A DNA stretch of 64,000 nucleotides, from assembly GCA_038030265.1 (NCBI GenBank), contig CM075938.1, forward strand, positions 45,935,189-45,999,188. The letters run 5' to 3'. This stretch comes from Corythucha ciliata. Its lineage: Eukaryota; Arthropoda; Insecta; Hemiptera; Tingidae. The notes beneath the pieces are model-generated. The model was given only the letters and a program-made list of their open reading frames with translations. It did not search any database and was not told the origin of the DNA. Position numbers and translations under genes: made by a program. How positions within the stretch are numbered: the first letter of the stretch is position 1; every line of letters starts with the position of its first letter. Below, one piece after another: positions 34,141 through 45,482 of the stretch.

Positions 34141-34337
34141 ATGAGGCCTTTTCACACTAGAAGAAAAAAGATGCCGACGCGCGAGTCGCCCTAGTTTTAC
34201 TCGGTTCAGAGACGACTCCCTCCCACATACGCGTCCAATTTGAAAGGCCCCATTGAGTTCTATGTGTTTTTACTGCGAGAATCGGACGCTGACGCGCGAA
34301 TCGGCGTCTTTTTTCCCCTAGTGTGAAAGGGGCCTTA
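34141..34337. mobile_element. MITE with AGGCC(C)TTTCACACTAG ends
   Basis: AGGCCTTTTCACACTAG at the left is mirrored by CTAGTGTGAAAGGGGCCT at the right; internal arms include GACGCGCGA. TTA follows the right end, but the left flank is not TTA, so the duplication has decayed or the end differs. Confidence 0.6.
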
Positions 34338-34485
34338 CTCTCTAATGAACAAGAAATATATTTTTTTTTTTACGCAGTGATATAACACTACTTTTATTAT
34401 TGCTTGCCCACTTTATTAATAAGATGATTTTTATAAATTACCTTTCTTAATTTTAGCAGCGGAAAAGTGTTTTTTCTACACGTTA

Positions 34486-34729
34486 AGCCCAGTTCACACC
34501 TATCATGCACGCTTCCGATCCGACACCGATCATGCATTTTTTGATAGGTGTGGGGACCGTAATAGGCGTTAATACCGAATAATTGACGGCTATTACGCTT
34601 CTCAGCCCCCTCAGATTGCCTTTCCAACCCAAATATAGTCTAACCGTTACGAGGGTTTCCACAGTCTCCGATCCGACATGCATGATCGGTGTCGGATCGG
34701 AAGCGTGCATGATAGGTGTGAACCTGCCT
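34486..34729. mobile_element. Harbinger-type MITE, 244 bp, TTA duplication, relative of the 39.5 kb element
   Basis: Ends AG(C/G)C(C/A)(A/G)GTTCACACCTATCAT in inverse, then CGCTTCCGATCCGACA(C). TTA on both sides (34483-34485, 34730-34732). The terminal sequence is shared with the 701-bp element at 39502-40202, which still has a nuclease remnant, so this is probably a deletion derivative of the same family. Confidence 0.8.
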
Positions 34730-34734
34730 TTATC

Positions 34735-35475
34735 CGCGAATTAGTACTATTTCTTAATTGAATAAGCCATGAATATCCGTTTTTCTCTGTTTCAGCCGCC
34801 AAGTACCACTTCCTCTCAATTTAAGCATGTTTAATCAACGAGTCTCCAAATTAGTGATTTGTGAATTAGTGATCCGGATTAGTGATTTCACTAAATTTTA
34901 CCCGTGAATTAGCGATTTTCCTAAATTTCAACGGAACCACCAATCGCCTTCACAAGCCGCGACTTGTTATCCAAATGTTAACCGTGACGTAGCTTTTTTC
35001 TCAATTTTAGACGTGAATTGGCGTTTTTCGCAATTTATTTAGCGGGGAATTTGGGACTTTTTCTACACATTACATCTCCGTTGAATATATGGTGCCAATT
35101 TTGGCCACGAATTAATGCTTTTTCATCATTTTAGCCACTAAATGGAGATGTTTTCTCAATTTTAGCTGTGAATTAGCTTTTTAATCTCTGTTTTAGCTGC
35201 AAATTAGCGCATGTTAACGATCTATCCGCGAATTTGTGCTTTTTACAAATTCTAGCTGTGAAGTGGCGTTTTTAATCCGCGAATGAATCTCTCTACGTTA
35301 ACTGTGATTTAGAGCTTTTTCTCAATTTTAGCCGTGAATTAGTGCCTTTCCTCACTTTTATCTGTCAATTGGTCATTTTTCTCAATTTTATCCGCGATAG
35401 TTTCACTCACTTTTAGCCACTTTGGTCACTTTTAGTGTTTTTCTGAATTTTAGCCGCGGACTATTCTGAAGAACA
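34735..35475 (+). repeat. Satellite family A array upstream of the SLC6 gene
   Basis: Degenerate TTTTTCTCAATTTTAGCCGT plus GAATTAG units; ends about 200 bp before the SLC6 first exon. Confidence 0.75.
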
Positions 35476-35682
35476 GTACATTAGTGTTTTATTTTGTGTT
35501 TTTTTTTTTTTTTGTTTTTGAATTATATTAGTTAAACCCACGTTGCTTGTTGGGCCCCAGCTGCAGTCTATCCCTAATCCTCCACGAATCATAATTTTAA
35601 AGTTTGTGTTAAGATTCTGTTTCTACACTCTTTAGCAGTCTTCTTTCTCCAATTAATCACGCACACGCGTCTGTTTCAGAAA

Positions 35683-38162
35683 ATGGAAAAACGGCAATAC
35701 TGGGAAACCGAATTGAGCATGAGCGGAAGAAAGGAGAGGGGTGGATGGTCCAATCAACTTGACTTCTTATTCTCTTGTATAAGTCTATCTGTCGGACTCG
35801 GAAACGTTTGGCGTTTTCCATATCTTTGCTACAAGAATGGGGGAGGCGAGTTGTACAAGTCCAATGTTTTTTAAAGATAAATGTATTGTATGTAAATTAA
35901 TTTAAACAACTTTACCTGTAGGAGCCTTCCTCGTCACTTATTCTTTGGCCATGATTCTCTGCGGAATTCCTATGTTTTTTCAAGAAGTAGCCATAGGCCA
36001 ATATTTGGGAGTCGGGGGAAGTACATTTGTGGGCCAATTGTGTCCATTGTTACAAGGTAATTGAGAATGTAACCCAGTTGTCTAGTTCATGCCCTCTGAT
36101 TCCGCCCTCTACACAGAAATAAACCGTTTTTGACTTTTACAGGAGTAGGCTATGCCACAATGACGATTGTCTTCTTTCTCGATCTCTACTATTGCGTTAT
36201 CATTGCCTGGACTTTATTCTACTTCATTAGCTCTTTTGCCTGGTTTCCAGATCTCCCATGGAGCAGTTGTAGTAAGACGTAAACTCTACTAATTCCACTG
36301 GGTCATATATTAAAACTAAGTTTGTCACCGAATAGATCACTATTGGAACACGCCAAGATGTTATTCCACGGGAATGAATATGACCCTCGTCAATATCAAT
36401 GGATCGACTAAAACTCCCGTCGAAGAATTCTGGGAGTAGGTTGGTCCTTATTTTTGTTACAAGAAATAATTTAATTCACGGGTCGAATTATTCAAGGAAT
36501 CGATTGCTCGGACAAACGGATAGTATTACGGATCTTGGGGGAATGCGCTGGGAACTGTTTATTTGCTTGTTAATAGGATGGTGCATGGTTTATCTGGTGA
36601 TTTGTCGAGGGCTGAATGAAAGTGGAAAGGTACACTCCATATATTTTACACGCTATCTCACTTACGTTTCATTATAAAATGTATTTTTTGTAAGATCGTA
36701 TGGTTTACCGCGTTGTTCCCGTATGCTGTCTTGATGGTGTTGTTCATTCGCGGGGTTACCCTTTCTGGAGCGAGTGACGGACTTTGGTACTTATTCACAC
36801 CTCGATGGGAGGCCCTCCTCACTCCTGAACCTTGGATCGACGGTGCTTCGCAAATTTTCTTCGCCTACAGCATTGGAACTGGAGCACTTCCTGCACTGGG
36901 GTCTTATAACGCATTTAACCATAACTGCTACAGGTAAAACTTACAATTTTAAAACGTTCTAAGTAGATTTTGATGTACAATTTTAAATCGTAAAGGGATG
37001 CGATCATCACATGCGTGGTCAATACATTGACGAGTATTCTTGCAGCATGTGTCACCTTTGCCATTCTCGGGCACAAGGCTCTCGAGCAGAACACTTCAGT
37101 GGCGGATGTCGTTACATCGGGACCCGGGCTCGTTTTTCTTACTTATCCAGAAGTTGTCCTAAAACTTCCGGGAGCCACTGTTTGGGCCGTCATTTTCTTT
37201 TTAATGTTAATCGTAAGTAACTGATCTCACATCAATATTCAAGTTTTGTAGTCGGGAACTTGAATAAATTTCATTTTAGACTCTAGGAGTTGACAGCGAG
37301 TTCTGTTTGGTCGAGTCATTTGTTACTGGCATGGTAGATAACTGGCCCAAGCAGTTACGACCTCACAGAGGAAAATTCACGTTTGTCATTTGCTTAATTT
37401 TCTTTCTTCTAGGAATAATCATGGTTACTAACGTGAGTTTAGAGTTATATTACTCATTAAAATTTAGCCTCTCCTTAAACCATGTCAAGCATCTCCTTAA
37501 AACTTGCTACCATGCTTACAGGGAGGCATTTACATTTTTCAACTCATGGACTACTATTCAGCCTCAGGAATGAGCCTACTATGGGTGTGTTTTTTTCAAA
37601 CCGTAGCCATTTCATGGGTGTTTGGAGGCAAGCGAGTCTCAGATTGCATTGAGGAAATGCTGGGCTATAGAATAAACAAATTCTGGTACTACTGCTGGGT
37701 GTACGTGTCTCCTGCAGTAATGCTGGTTAGTCTTTACTCTTGCTCACCAATGATAACCTACTTCTAGAGATTAATTGATTCAAATTTCAGGGAATTTTCG
37801 TTTTCTATTTGATTGAATTTGCCCCAGTGAAATACGGGAGCTACGAGTATCCCGGCTGGGCTCAATTTACCGGAGTTTGCATCAGTTTGATCTCCATGCT
37901 CTGGATTCCTCTATACGCCATCTACTACCTCGCCGTTTCAACAGGACCGCTAAGCGAAGTAGATTTACCTTTTTTTTTAAAAAAAAAAAAAAGTCTTGTA
38001 TTATCACTACCTAATCATTTGTTTTTTCCACAGCGATTCAAAGGTGGACTAGTACCTAAATTAGACAGGTCAAGAAACGAACAAGTCGCAGCAAAGCTCC
38101 CTCTTTCAGAGAGCAGTGCAGTGCTTCTGGTCAAGAATACTTCCTTCTCGATGGCACCTTGA
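35683..38162 (+). CDS. SLC6 sodium/chloride-coupled neurotransmitter (GABA-type) transporter, 11 exons
   Basis: Predicted plasma-membrane Na+/Cl- symporter of the SLC6 family with 12 membrane helices. Exons by splice sites and frame: 35683-35845, 35922-36056, 36143-36271, 36336-36435, 36497-36629, 36695-36933, 36996-37212, 37280-37432, 37522-37725, 37791-37958, 38034-38162. Joined length is 1,770 nt, or 589 aa plus stop, normal for the family. Seen: TM1 signature [20 protein letters not shown] (about residues 38-57); C-x8-C in extracellular loop 2 with N-glycosylation sites NMT and NGS; GSYNAF in TM6; LGVDS in TM8; [11 protein letters not shown] further on. Gly where monoamine carriers have Asp in TM1, and the [17 protein letters not shown] block, favour the GABA/amino-acid branch. 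The position matching GAT-1 Tyr60 is Leu, so substrate is uncertain. Intron 1 uses a GC donor. A splice acceptor at 35678-35679 lies just before the ATG, suggesting an upstream 5' exon that I did not find. Confidence 0.92.
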
Positions 38163-38389
38163 AAAGGGATTTATTTATTTATTTTTTTTATATATTTTTT
38201 TTAATAAGAAATTGGAAGAGATGAATGGAAGAGAAGTCGGTTAGAGCAGTTGTCTTTCATTTTTATTTTTTTTTTTTTAGGATTGTAATTTTTAAAACTA
38301 TTTATTATTTCTGTGCAAACAGCTTCAGTATTATGAACTATTTTACTCTGTGAAACCAAGAAGCACACCAACACTGATTACATGACATT

Positions 38390-38600
38390 GGTTTTCAATA
38401 TCTATCGACGTCGTAAAACCCAATATCGGTCAAAGTCAAACGTTTATCGATGTGCAACCATAATACGAGTATAACCAATGTCAACCAATATTAGAACCCA
38501 TTATTGTTCGACATTGCTTTACAGCGTCCACCGTCATTGGATTCCAATAACGATGACGGCGTGAAACAACGTTAGTTATGTCTACAAATGGATATTCGAT
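38390..38600 (+). repeat. Short CCAAT(A/G)T-centred repeats
   Basis: Downstream of the SLC6 gene, variants of ACATTGGTTTTCAATAT, CCCAATATCGGTCAA, CCAATATTAGAACCC and CATTGGATTCCAATAACG recur, several palindromic. Role unknown. No gene. Confidence 0.35.
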
Positions 38601-39501
38601 TTTCAATATTGGTCCTTATTTGGATTCCTAATTTTTGGCATCCTAGTTTTCTCGAACATGATTGGTAGATTCTTGGATGCCACTAGGGGTGCGCGCGGGA
38701 CGCGGGAAGTTCCGCGTCCCGTCCCGCAGCACGGCCCGCGTGCGGGACGGGACGCGAGACGGGACTTTCCCGCGGTTGTCCCGCGGGAAATCGATTTTTT
38801 TTTTGGTTTTTGCTAAATAGTGAGATGAACTCAGCGAGCACAGATAAATAATAGAGGGAGTGTATTAATAGAAAATGTGATGCAAGATATGTCTCATTTC
38901 CCCCTCTCTTAGTGTCCAATTTAGGGTGTTATAAAATTATTGGTGAGGTTTTCATAACAATTGTTTGACGGATTGTTGAAGCTATTTTTCTGCAAATGTA
39001 ATTTTCAGCTGGAAATCAACTGCTAAACGTCAATGTTTCCGGCAAACGCCCATACACAAGTGATTTTGGGACATACGTAGAGCTTACGTACTATTAAGCA
39101 GGTGCAGGTCCGATGATGATTCTCTAAAATTCTTTTATTCTTTGCGGGGATGAATCTCTGCGGGGCTAATGAGGGGTGTTTGAGGGACATTTTCATTTGA
39201 ACGGCTTGTCTCGTTAAAAAACAACACTACTTCGTTGACTTAGCTCTTTCGAACCCTTATTGTGCGATATTTGACTCTTTCGGAAATCTATTTTGCGAGT
39301 TTGACTCCTTCAAAATAGGAAATCAAGGTTGGCTCATTTCAGAGCCATTCTGCTGCTATCCAAAAGAGGCAGAGAGTGAGTGTCAAACCCATATTTTGTG
39401 AGACGTGCACCCCCTACCACACGTAGGAAAGGTATAATCGAGTCTTACCTCACCCCTCTTCCCAGAATAATGTCTGGATCCGGCACTGAGCCTAAGTATT
39501 A

Positions 39502-40202
39502 AGGCCTGGTCACACCTATCATGGACGCTTCCGATCCGACACCCGTCAAACATTGCCCCGAAAAGCCGGATCGGTGCGGGATCGGAAAGGGGTGTTCACA
39601 CCTATCATACACCCTTCCGATCCTACTCCGACAACAAGCCTTCCAAGCCACTCCGCCCCTTAACAATCGTCGTGAGTTATCAGACATTTTAAAGTTAAGA
39701 GGGAATATTCTTCTGTGTTATTTTTATAAGTGTAATGTTTCGAAATTACAATAATTGCGATTTGGCCGCAATAGCTTTGGCTCTGGAGGAAGAGGAAGTT
39801 GAAGAAAATGAGGGGCCCAAGAAAAGAAGAATTTGGGTACACCCTGCGTGGAAAAGTCGTGCAAGGGAAGGCGAATTTTCAACGTTGCTACCTCATCTTT
39901 TGGACGACGAAATAAAATTCTACGAATATTTTCGAATGTCTATGACAAGTTTCAACACCGGTAGAGAGTAAGAGAGAGGGCATAGGCGGTAGTGAGGTAC
40001 GGGGAGAAACTTTCACACGTCCTGCACGGGAAGGCAAATAGAGAGGGATTTCTGTGTATGATCGGAGTCGTGTCGTTGCGGAATGCTTGAGAGGTCTGAA
40101 CGGCTGCATAGAAAGACACATTCTATTTCCCTCTTCATACACCCTTCCGAATGTATGACTGGTGTCGGATCGGAAGCTTGCATGATAGGTGTGAACCGGC
40201 CT
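39502..40202 (+). mobile_element. PIF/Harbinger element, 701 bp, TTA target duplication, nuclease remnant
   Basis: Ends start AGGCC(T/G)GGT and read CACACCTATCAT..CGCTTCCGATCCGACACC-like inward; both flanks are TTA (39499-39501, 40203-40205), the PIF/Harbinger target. Subterminal copies of the CACACCTATCAT motif occur again at about 39600. It encodes 39735-39971 on the plus strand: LAAIALALEEEEVEENEGPK, then RRIWVHPAWKSRAREGEF and the EFSTLLPHLL / FYEYFRMS stretch, matching the N-terminal region of Harbinger nucleases. The DDE catalytic part is missing, so it is non-autonomous. It sits inside the 7.65 kb composite. Confidence 0.8.
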
Positions 40203-40393
40203 TTATTCGAGATCAGCATTCGGGTACGATACCCATCCCACGAGTAATGATTACAGGAGCTCTCTTGAGAAATTAACTGCATTACCTTAACGGTTTTCCG
40301 GTAGTCGTCTCAGTACAGAATGATTTACTTAGGAAAAAGTTCCAACGAGTCTTTCATTTTCAAATATTATTAATTTATTGACAGAATTTCTTA

Positions 40394-43300
40394 CTACTGC
40401 CCTTTGAACAAACGTAATTTTGTGAATTTTTGCCTGATTTTTTGAGCATGAAGCCCGCAGTTTTTATTTTTAATGAAGTTTTTGATTCTGCAGTTCAAAT
40501 ATCTTTCTCCCACTGCTTGGATCAACCAGTACTTGTGATTGTCTTCACCGATCAGGAAATGACTTTCTTCCTCGAAAATAATAAAATCAGAGGAAACTAC
40601 CGTCAGAAAAGCAGTTATAAGATATTCTGAGCAGGGAATTTCTTCCTTTTCTTTGACGAATTCCTTAAACATTTTTTCCGCGACCTTACAAAGTTTCAGA
40701 GCGCTGGGCGATGGCTTCATCAAGCCCCCTCGGTTTTTCGCTGCTATTAATGTGATTCTTTCGTTTGCCTTTTCTTTTTGCAGCAGGGCATCGATGCAGC
40801 GTTCACACTTTACCAGTTTACTCAACTGTCTCACTATAAATCCTTTGAAAGTTGGTGGGAATGAAGTAAGTTAGTCAGTCAGCAGGAAGAGATTACTAAC
40901 ATGCAAAAAATACCTGCAATATATTCAACGACATCTTGTATAATCCTATCCGATATTTCTCTCTCCGAAAAGTTGAATTGCAGGGATTCCTCTTCGGTTT
41001 CCATAAAATCTAATTCTACGGCAGATGGCCCCCCGCCAGACGAAATACAATAGTCATGGTCATGTTCTGGGTCTATTGCCTCGAGCGCTATTTCTATAGA
41101 AGAAAATACAATAACTTCAATTACCAACTGTTTACCTTAGAAGTACTTGTAATCAAAAGTGGGTTCTCCAAGTTACTTTTTACTACTCACAATGGATACT
41201 TACAGCCATTACAACATGACTATACGCAGTGTGACAAAACATTTTGGGTAAAATTACGTACAAGTAGAGTAAAATGGTACACTCCAAAGTGTCCTACGCC
41301 GATCCGTTCCTGAGTTATGATTTTTTTTTGTATTTAAAAAAATAACCGGTGCTTGCTTTAAAAAAATCCGCGATTTTTCGGCTTATATCGAACCATGTTC
41401 AAAAAGTGATGCCATTCTCAGGAAATGCGGAACATTTCCTTTATTATGGTGTCCACTATATTGCTTGAAATAATCGTCAACGCCCAGAACTCTGGCAAAT
41501 TTGCCATAAAATCACGTGGCCCATAATTTGTACGTTTTACGAAAACTCACTGTTTTCCCAAACGGCTTCTTCTACAGACTTTCTATGCGTGTTCACATTT
41601 CATGTGAACACGCGTTTCACTGACGTTTCTCACGAAAATTTCGCGAGAATTCAGAAAAACTGTGTTTTTACAGAGCCTGGGCAATTGCCTACGTGAAGGG
41701 TGTTCGTGAAGGGTGCAGGGAGATCGGCAGTAAGTGAGAACAAGATATCTTGCCATGGATAAGATATCGTAGGCAAGCGTCATTCGATTTGACTCTCCCC
41801 TCCATTTATGCCGATCTGTATGCACCTTTCACGAATATTGTTGGTACGTAGGCAACTGCTCATATTTTACTGTCAAATTAATGTTTTGGAATGGGAGGAC
41901 AAGATATCTTAGGAAGGAGAAGGTATCCACATGAATATATGGAAAAAATGCCACATTTCTGGGTGATGGCGATTTTTTCATGCAATAAAATCTCCTCCCA
42001 GGAAATGTTCCGCAGTTTCTGAAAATGGCATAACTTTGTGGATTTTGCACGATATAAGCCGAGGCATCACGGTTTTTTTTAACCAAACGCCAGTTACATT
42101 TTTAAATACAAACAAAATCATAGCTCCGGAACGGATCGAAGATACCATTTTACTCCACTTTTGACGTAGTTTTACCCACATTTGTTGTCACACTTATACA
42201 GATCCACCGTCGAAATTTGAAAATACTAACTCATTTCACTGTTGAAGCCTTCATTTGGTAGAGTGCTATTTATCAGTCGCACGCAGTTCAATTTTTTTCT
42301 TTCAGGCTTAAGAAGATCCCGAATCCCCGCGTTACTGACCGCCAGAAAAGTTATTTTGTCCAAGGGAATCGCATTTCCACTTGAAGCAGAAGACTCGTGA
42401 AGATGTTTATGTACCAGTACTTTTTCCATGTATGCGTAAATTCAAAGGCCGATGGATTATCATTTCTGCCTGATCGCCCCCGAATGTACCCGAAAAGCCT
42501 TTCGATGTGGTCTTGGTTTGCTTTATACATAGCTAAACACTTCAGCTTCCGCTTTTCCACCAAAGAAGAATACAGAATTTTTGTGGAGTTGATCGCCATT
42601 AAAAACCCAAGGAATCCCGTTTTCCTTTGACTGTCACACACAGGGTTTCCCGGAACGATGATATCTCCGGATTGACGGGTTACTCTTAAGCCTTTAATAT
42701 AAAGGCCAACTGCAACCATCTTTTGGTACAGGATGTTCCGATTTTTTTCGTACATGGCCTGCTTAAGATATTTATCATTCAGGCTTCTTGCATTTAGTAT
42801 GTCAAAAATGTCGTTGAACATGACTAAAAAAGTGATAGTCGCTTCGCAACCTTCGAAGCCCGGCACTTGATTTTCCAAGCAATATTTTAAAGCGTCAGCA
42901 ACTGACCTACTAAATAGCTGAGCAGCGTATTTGACTTTCATCTTGTCATTCCCGAAGTGAACATGGTGCTTGGTCAATTTATTTCCCAGCTTTATCCCTT
43001 CTCTTTCTTGCAGTACCAGAAGCTCTTCAATATAGCTCCATTTTACCAAATTTCCTTGTGGGTCGAAGAGGATCTTGTACCCGTGAAACGCATTTCTCAC
43101 TAATTTCAGCATATGACACGGATCTAAAATGAACTCTGATTTCTGACCTCCGACTTCGAACGAAGTTACCAAGTTATCCAAGTTATCTAATCGACACCCC
43201 AGTTTCTTACTGGTACTAACGTTGATTTTGGCCCCATCGCAAGTAACGGACACGACGGTGATGCCTGATTCCTTCAGCAAACACAAGCATTGCCTAACCA

Positions 43301-44527
43301 AGGACGATAATTGTTCAGAGGTAATTCCACTCGTGAAGAAATACCCCAAAGGAATCTTCCAAACCTTCTCTAGCGAGTGGCAAATTTTTGTCTTCTTTGT
43401 GATTACCGATGCTTGTGTGACCATACAAATGTTTCCCATCCCAATGAACGTTCCTTCTAATAGCCATGGCGTCAAAAATCACGGCACAAAGCAAATCCGA
43501 CTGCAGTTTACTTTTCTCTTTCAATGCTAGCAACACTTCTTGACTAAATCCGGGCCGGCCATCAATCGTTGCATACCAAGACGAAATGGTCTTCGCGTGG
43601 GGCAAAACGGAGTTGAATGTGGCTCTGAAAAAATCATACGCTTTTGGTGACAAGAAATGGAGCGTGACCGCAAAATTTCTGAGAGATTCGTCGTACGACC
43701 TGTCCTTTTTTTGAAATTTCAATTTTTGGAGTTGCCTTTTCAAGAGAGCTACTGTCGTTTTGCCAAGCTTTTGAGCAAGTTACCCGTTCTCAGAAAAAAA
43801 AAATTGTTTCTGTAATTTCTTTCCCATAATTTCTACCTTTTTCTTGAAAGAAGCATTTTTTGTCTCTAGTCTCTTAATTCTTTTCTTTAGATAACGGGTC
43901 TTGATATTTTTATCTGAAATTCGTCTTTTCAGTTCTTTATTTTCCTTTTCTACATGTTCCAGTCTTCGATTCATTGTGTTTATTACATCAACATCCATGG
44001 GCTGGCATTCTGTCATTCGATATGAGCTAGCTTCTGACATCTGTAAAAAGAAAATTTTGTCAAAAACAAAGTTGATCAAACAAATATAATCAAAAATAAT
44101 AATAATACCTCCACGAGTTCTTCTCGGTGTTCCGGTTTCTCGGTGGAAGAACATTCCCCAGTAAGCATTGGATTTTCTTCCATATGCTGCACCAGTATCT
44201 CTCTTTCCTGAAAAAAGAGTACATAAAGTGTTGCTAAACATCATGATCACTGGGCTACAATTGGATTTCAATCACGTTTCATGATAAGTACCAAAAGCAA
44301 TCATTATTACCTTCATGACGGAGAAACTTTCTTCTGATTGTTCATGTATCAAGAACAGAGTTGGGACTGCTCCACTTTTCAATTTCACTCTGAATGGAGA
44401 GGATCTATCAATAAAGCAGTTTTCGAAGTGTCTGCTGCACAGAACACTATAGATATGTGGTTTCCAGAAAGAGTTTTTTTGTATAGCCCTCGTCCACTTA
44501 TTCCTCATCTCCTTGTCTCTGGGAAAC
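40394..44527 (-). pseudogene. P-element/THAP9-like transposase gene, five exons, broken
   Basis: DNA transposase of the P superfamily. Exons from splice sites: 44527-44311 (C-terminal part of the THAP zinc finger: FPRDKEMRNKW, C-x2-H in LCSRHF, then VPTLF), 44207-44109, 44040-42231 (coiled coil, then transposase core), 41093-40914, 40842-40394 (YIAG|FIVRQLSK, C-x2-C, LIAAKNRGGLMKPS). Core landmarks are LRNFAVTLHFLSPKAY, LPHAKTISSWY, IFDAMAIRRNVHWDG, WKIPLGYFFTSG and ILDPCHMLKLVRN. Breaks: an in-frame TAA at 43780-43782; a frameshift near 43360 where about 10 family residues seem missing; a second near 42415 at an A-run that restores the first frame. The exon with the first THAP cysteines was not found. 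Intron phases all agree, so decay followed a functional spliced copy. Confidence 0.85.
41213..42205. mobile_element. About 1 kb foldback element inside a P-like transposase intron
   Basis: The first about 225 bp (from 41213, with CAGTGTGACA near the edge) match, inverted and imperfectly, the last about 205 bp (to 42205). The interior is also self-complementary (41680-41730 versus 41810-41870, CCGATCT...GCACC...TTCACGAA). It has no coding capacity. It lies within the intron 41094-42230 of the P-like gene, whose length without it would be about 145 bp, so the insertion may have been tolerated by splicing. Exact edges and target duplication are unclear. Confidence 0.7.
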
Positions 44528-44761
44528 CTGTATCAGAATCAAAATTAGTGGCCTAAAAAATGAAACGTAATGAATTAATGAAATAAGAAGTTAATCAATA
44601 AACTCCCGGTAAAAGTATCTGACTGCAGGACTATACAGGGTTTTTTGGTAGTGCTGCAAAAGAGTTAAGGTGAACTACATGGAAAACGGAGCTATACGCG
44701 ACCACTAAATGGGACGCTTTCACGCTTTATCTTGCACCGTTCTAAGGCTCTATAAGTTCCT

Positions 44762-44886
44762 ACGAGTACTGACAGTCCGCCATGTTTGGTACCCCCTTCC
44801 AAATAGGGATCAAATAGATTTGATATCTCTCATTCACTGCTTTGGTCATGTATGACCACATATGGCGGGTACTGTCAGTACCTGTG
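44762..44886. repeat. Short inverted-repeat element
   Basis: GAGTACTGACAGTCCGCCAT at about 44764 is matched in inverse by ATGGCGGGTACTGTCAGTAC ending near 44882, with about 80 bp between. It looks like a small MITE. No target duplication was resolved. Confidence 0.55.
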
Positions 44887-44908
44887 TGTAAATAAAGGTT
44901 CGCTAACC

Positions 44909-45482
44909 GTTCAGGGATTTTTTTTTTTTTTTTTTTTTTCCGTGATATTTTATTGCAACTGAACAAATTAAGCAAAATCATAGTTCATCTAGCAATATCA
45001 AATCTCATAACTTAGTTCACCATTAGGATAGTCATTCAACAAGTCACATTCTTTGTTTGTATTATAATTAATTTAGTGCACCAGGTTCACACGCACTACA
45101 AACGTCAACACAACACTACGAGGTCCGATGGTTTATTTCTCTTGAGTCTCCGGAGTTCGTTCTTATTATTCAGGACATTCGACATCTCTGGGTTTTTATG
45201 TTTGAGGAGGCGTCTTTGATGCTTCCGAGCGAATTTGGCAATGGTTTCGCCAACAGTTTCCATTTTCAGGTCGCGATGAATGTCATCGTTCCGCATGTAC
45301 CATGGCGCGTTCACAATGCTGCGCAGCACCTTGTTTTGATAGGTTTGGATTATTTTAGCATTTGTTTTCTTAGTACAGCCCCAAAGCTGTATTCCATACG
45401 TCCAAATAGGCCGCAGAATTTGTTTATATATGAGAATTTTGTTGTGTAGAGTTAATTGGGACTTCCTTCCCATTGTTCAGGG
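44909..45482 (-). mobile_element. 5'-truncated Jockey-type LINE with poly(A) and target duplication
   Basis: On the minus strand, 45473-45105 encodes the last 122 aa of a Jockey-clade ORF2 (ILRPIWTYGIQLWGCTKK, KVLRSIVNAPWYMRND, then a basic C-terminus). It is followed by about 165 bp of 3' UTR, an AATAAA signal and a poly(A) tract (T-run 44918-44939 on the plus strand). GTTCAGGG occurs on both sides (44909-44916, 45475-45482), the expected target-site duplication. Truncation falls exactly at the start of the readable frame. It is inserted inside the 7.65 kb composite, so it is younger than that insertion. Confidence 0.85.

Noticed and set aside
34741..35470. CRISPR-like array
   Set aside because: Units are degenerate and contiguous without unique spacers, in a eukaryotic context; it is satellite family A.
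40013..40282. 89-codon minus-strand frame
   Set aside because: Overlaps the end and inverted repeat of the Harbinger element; antisense shadow.
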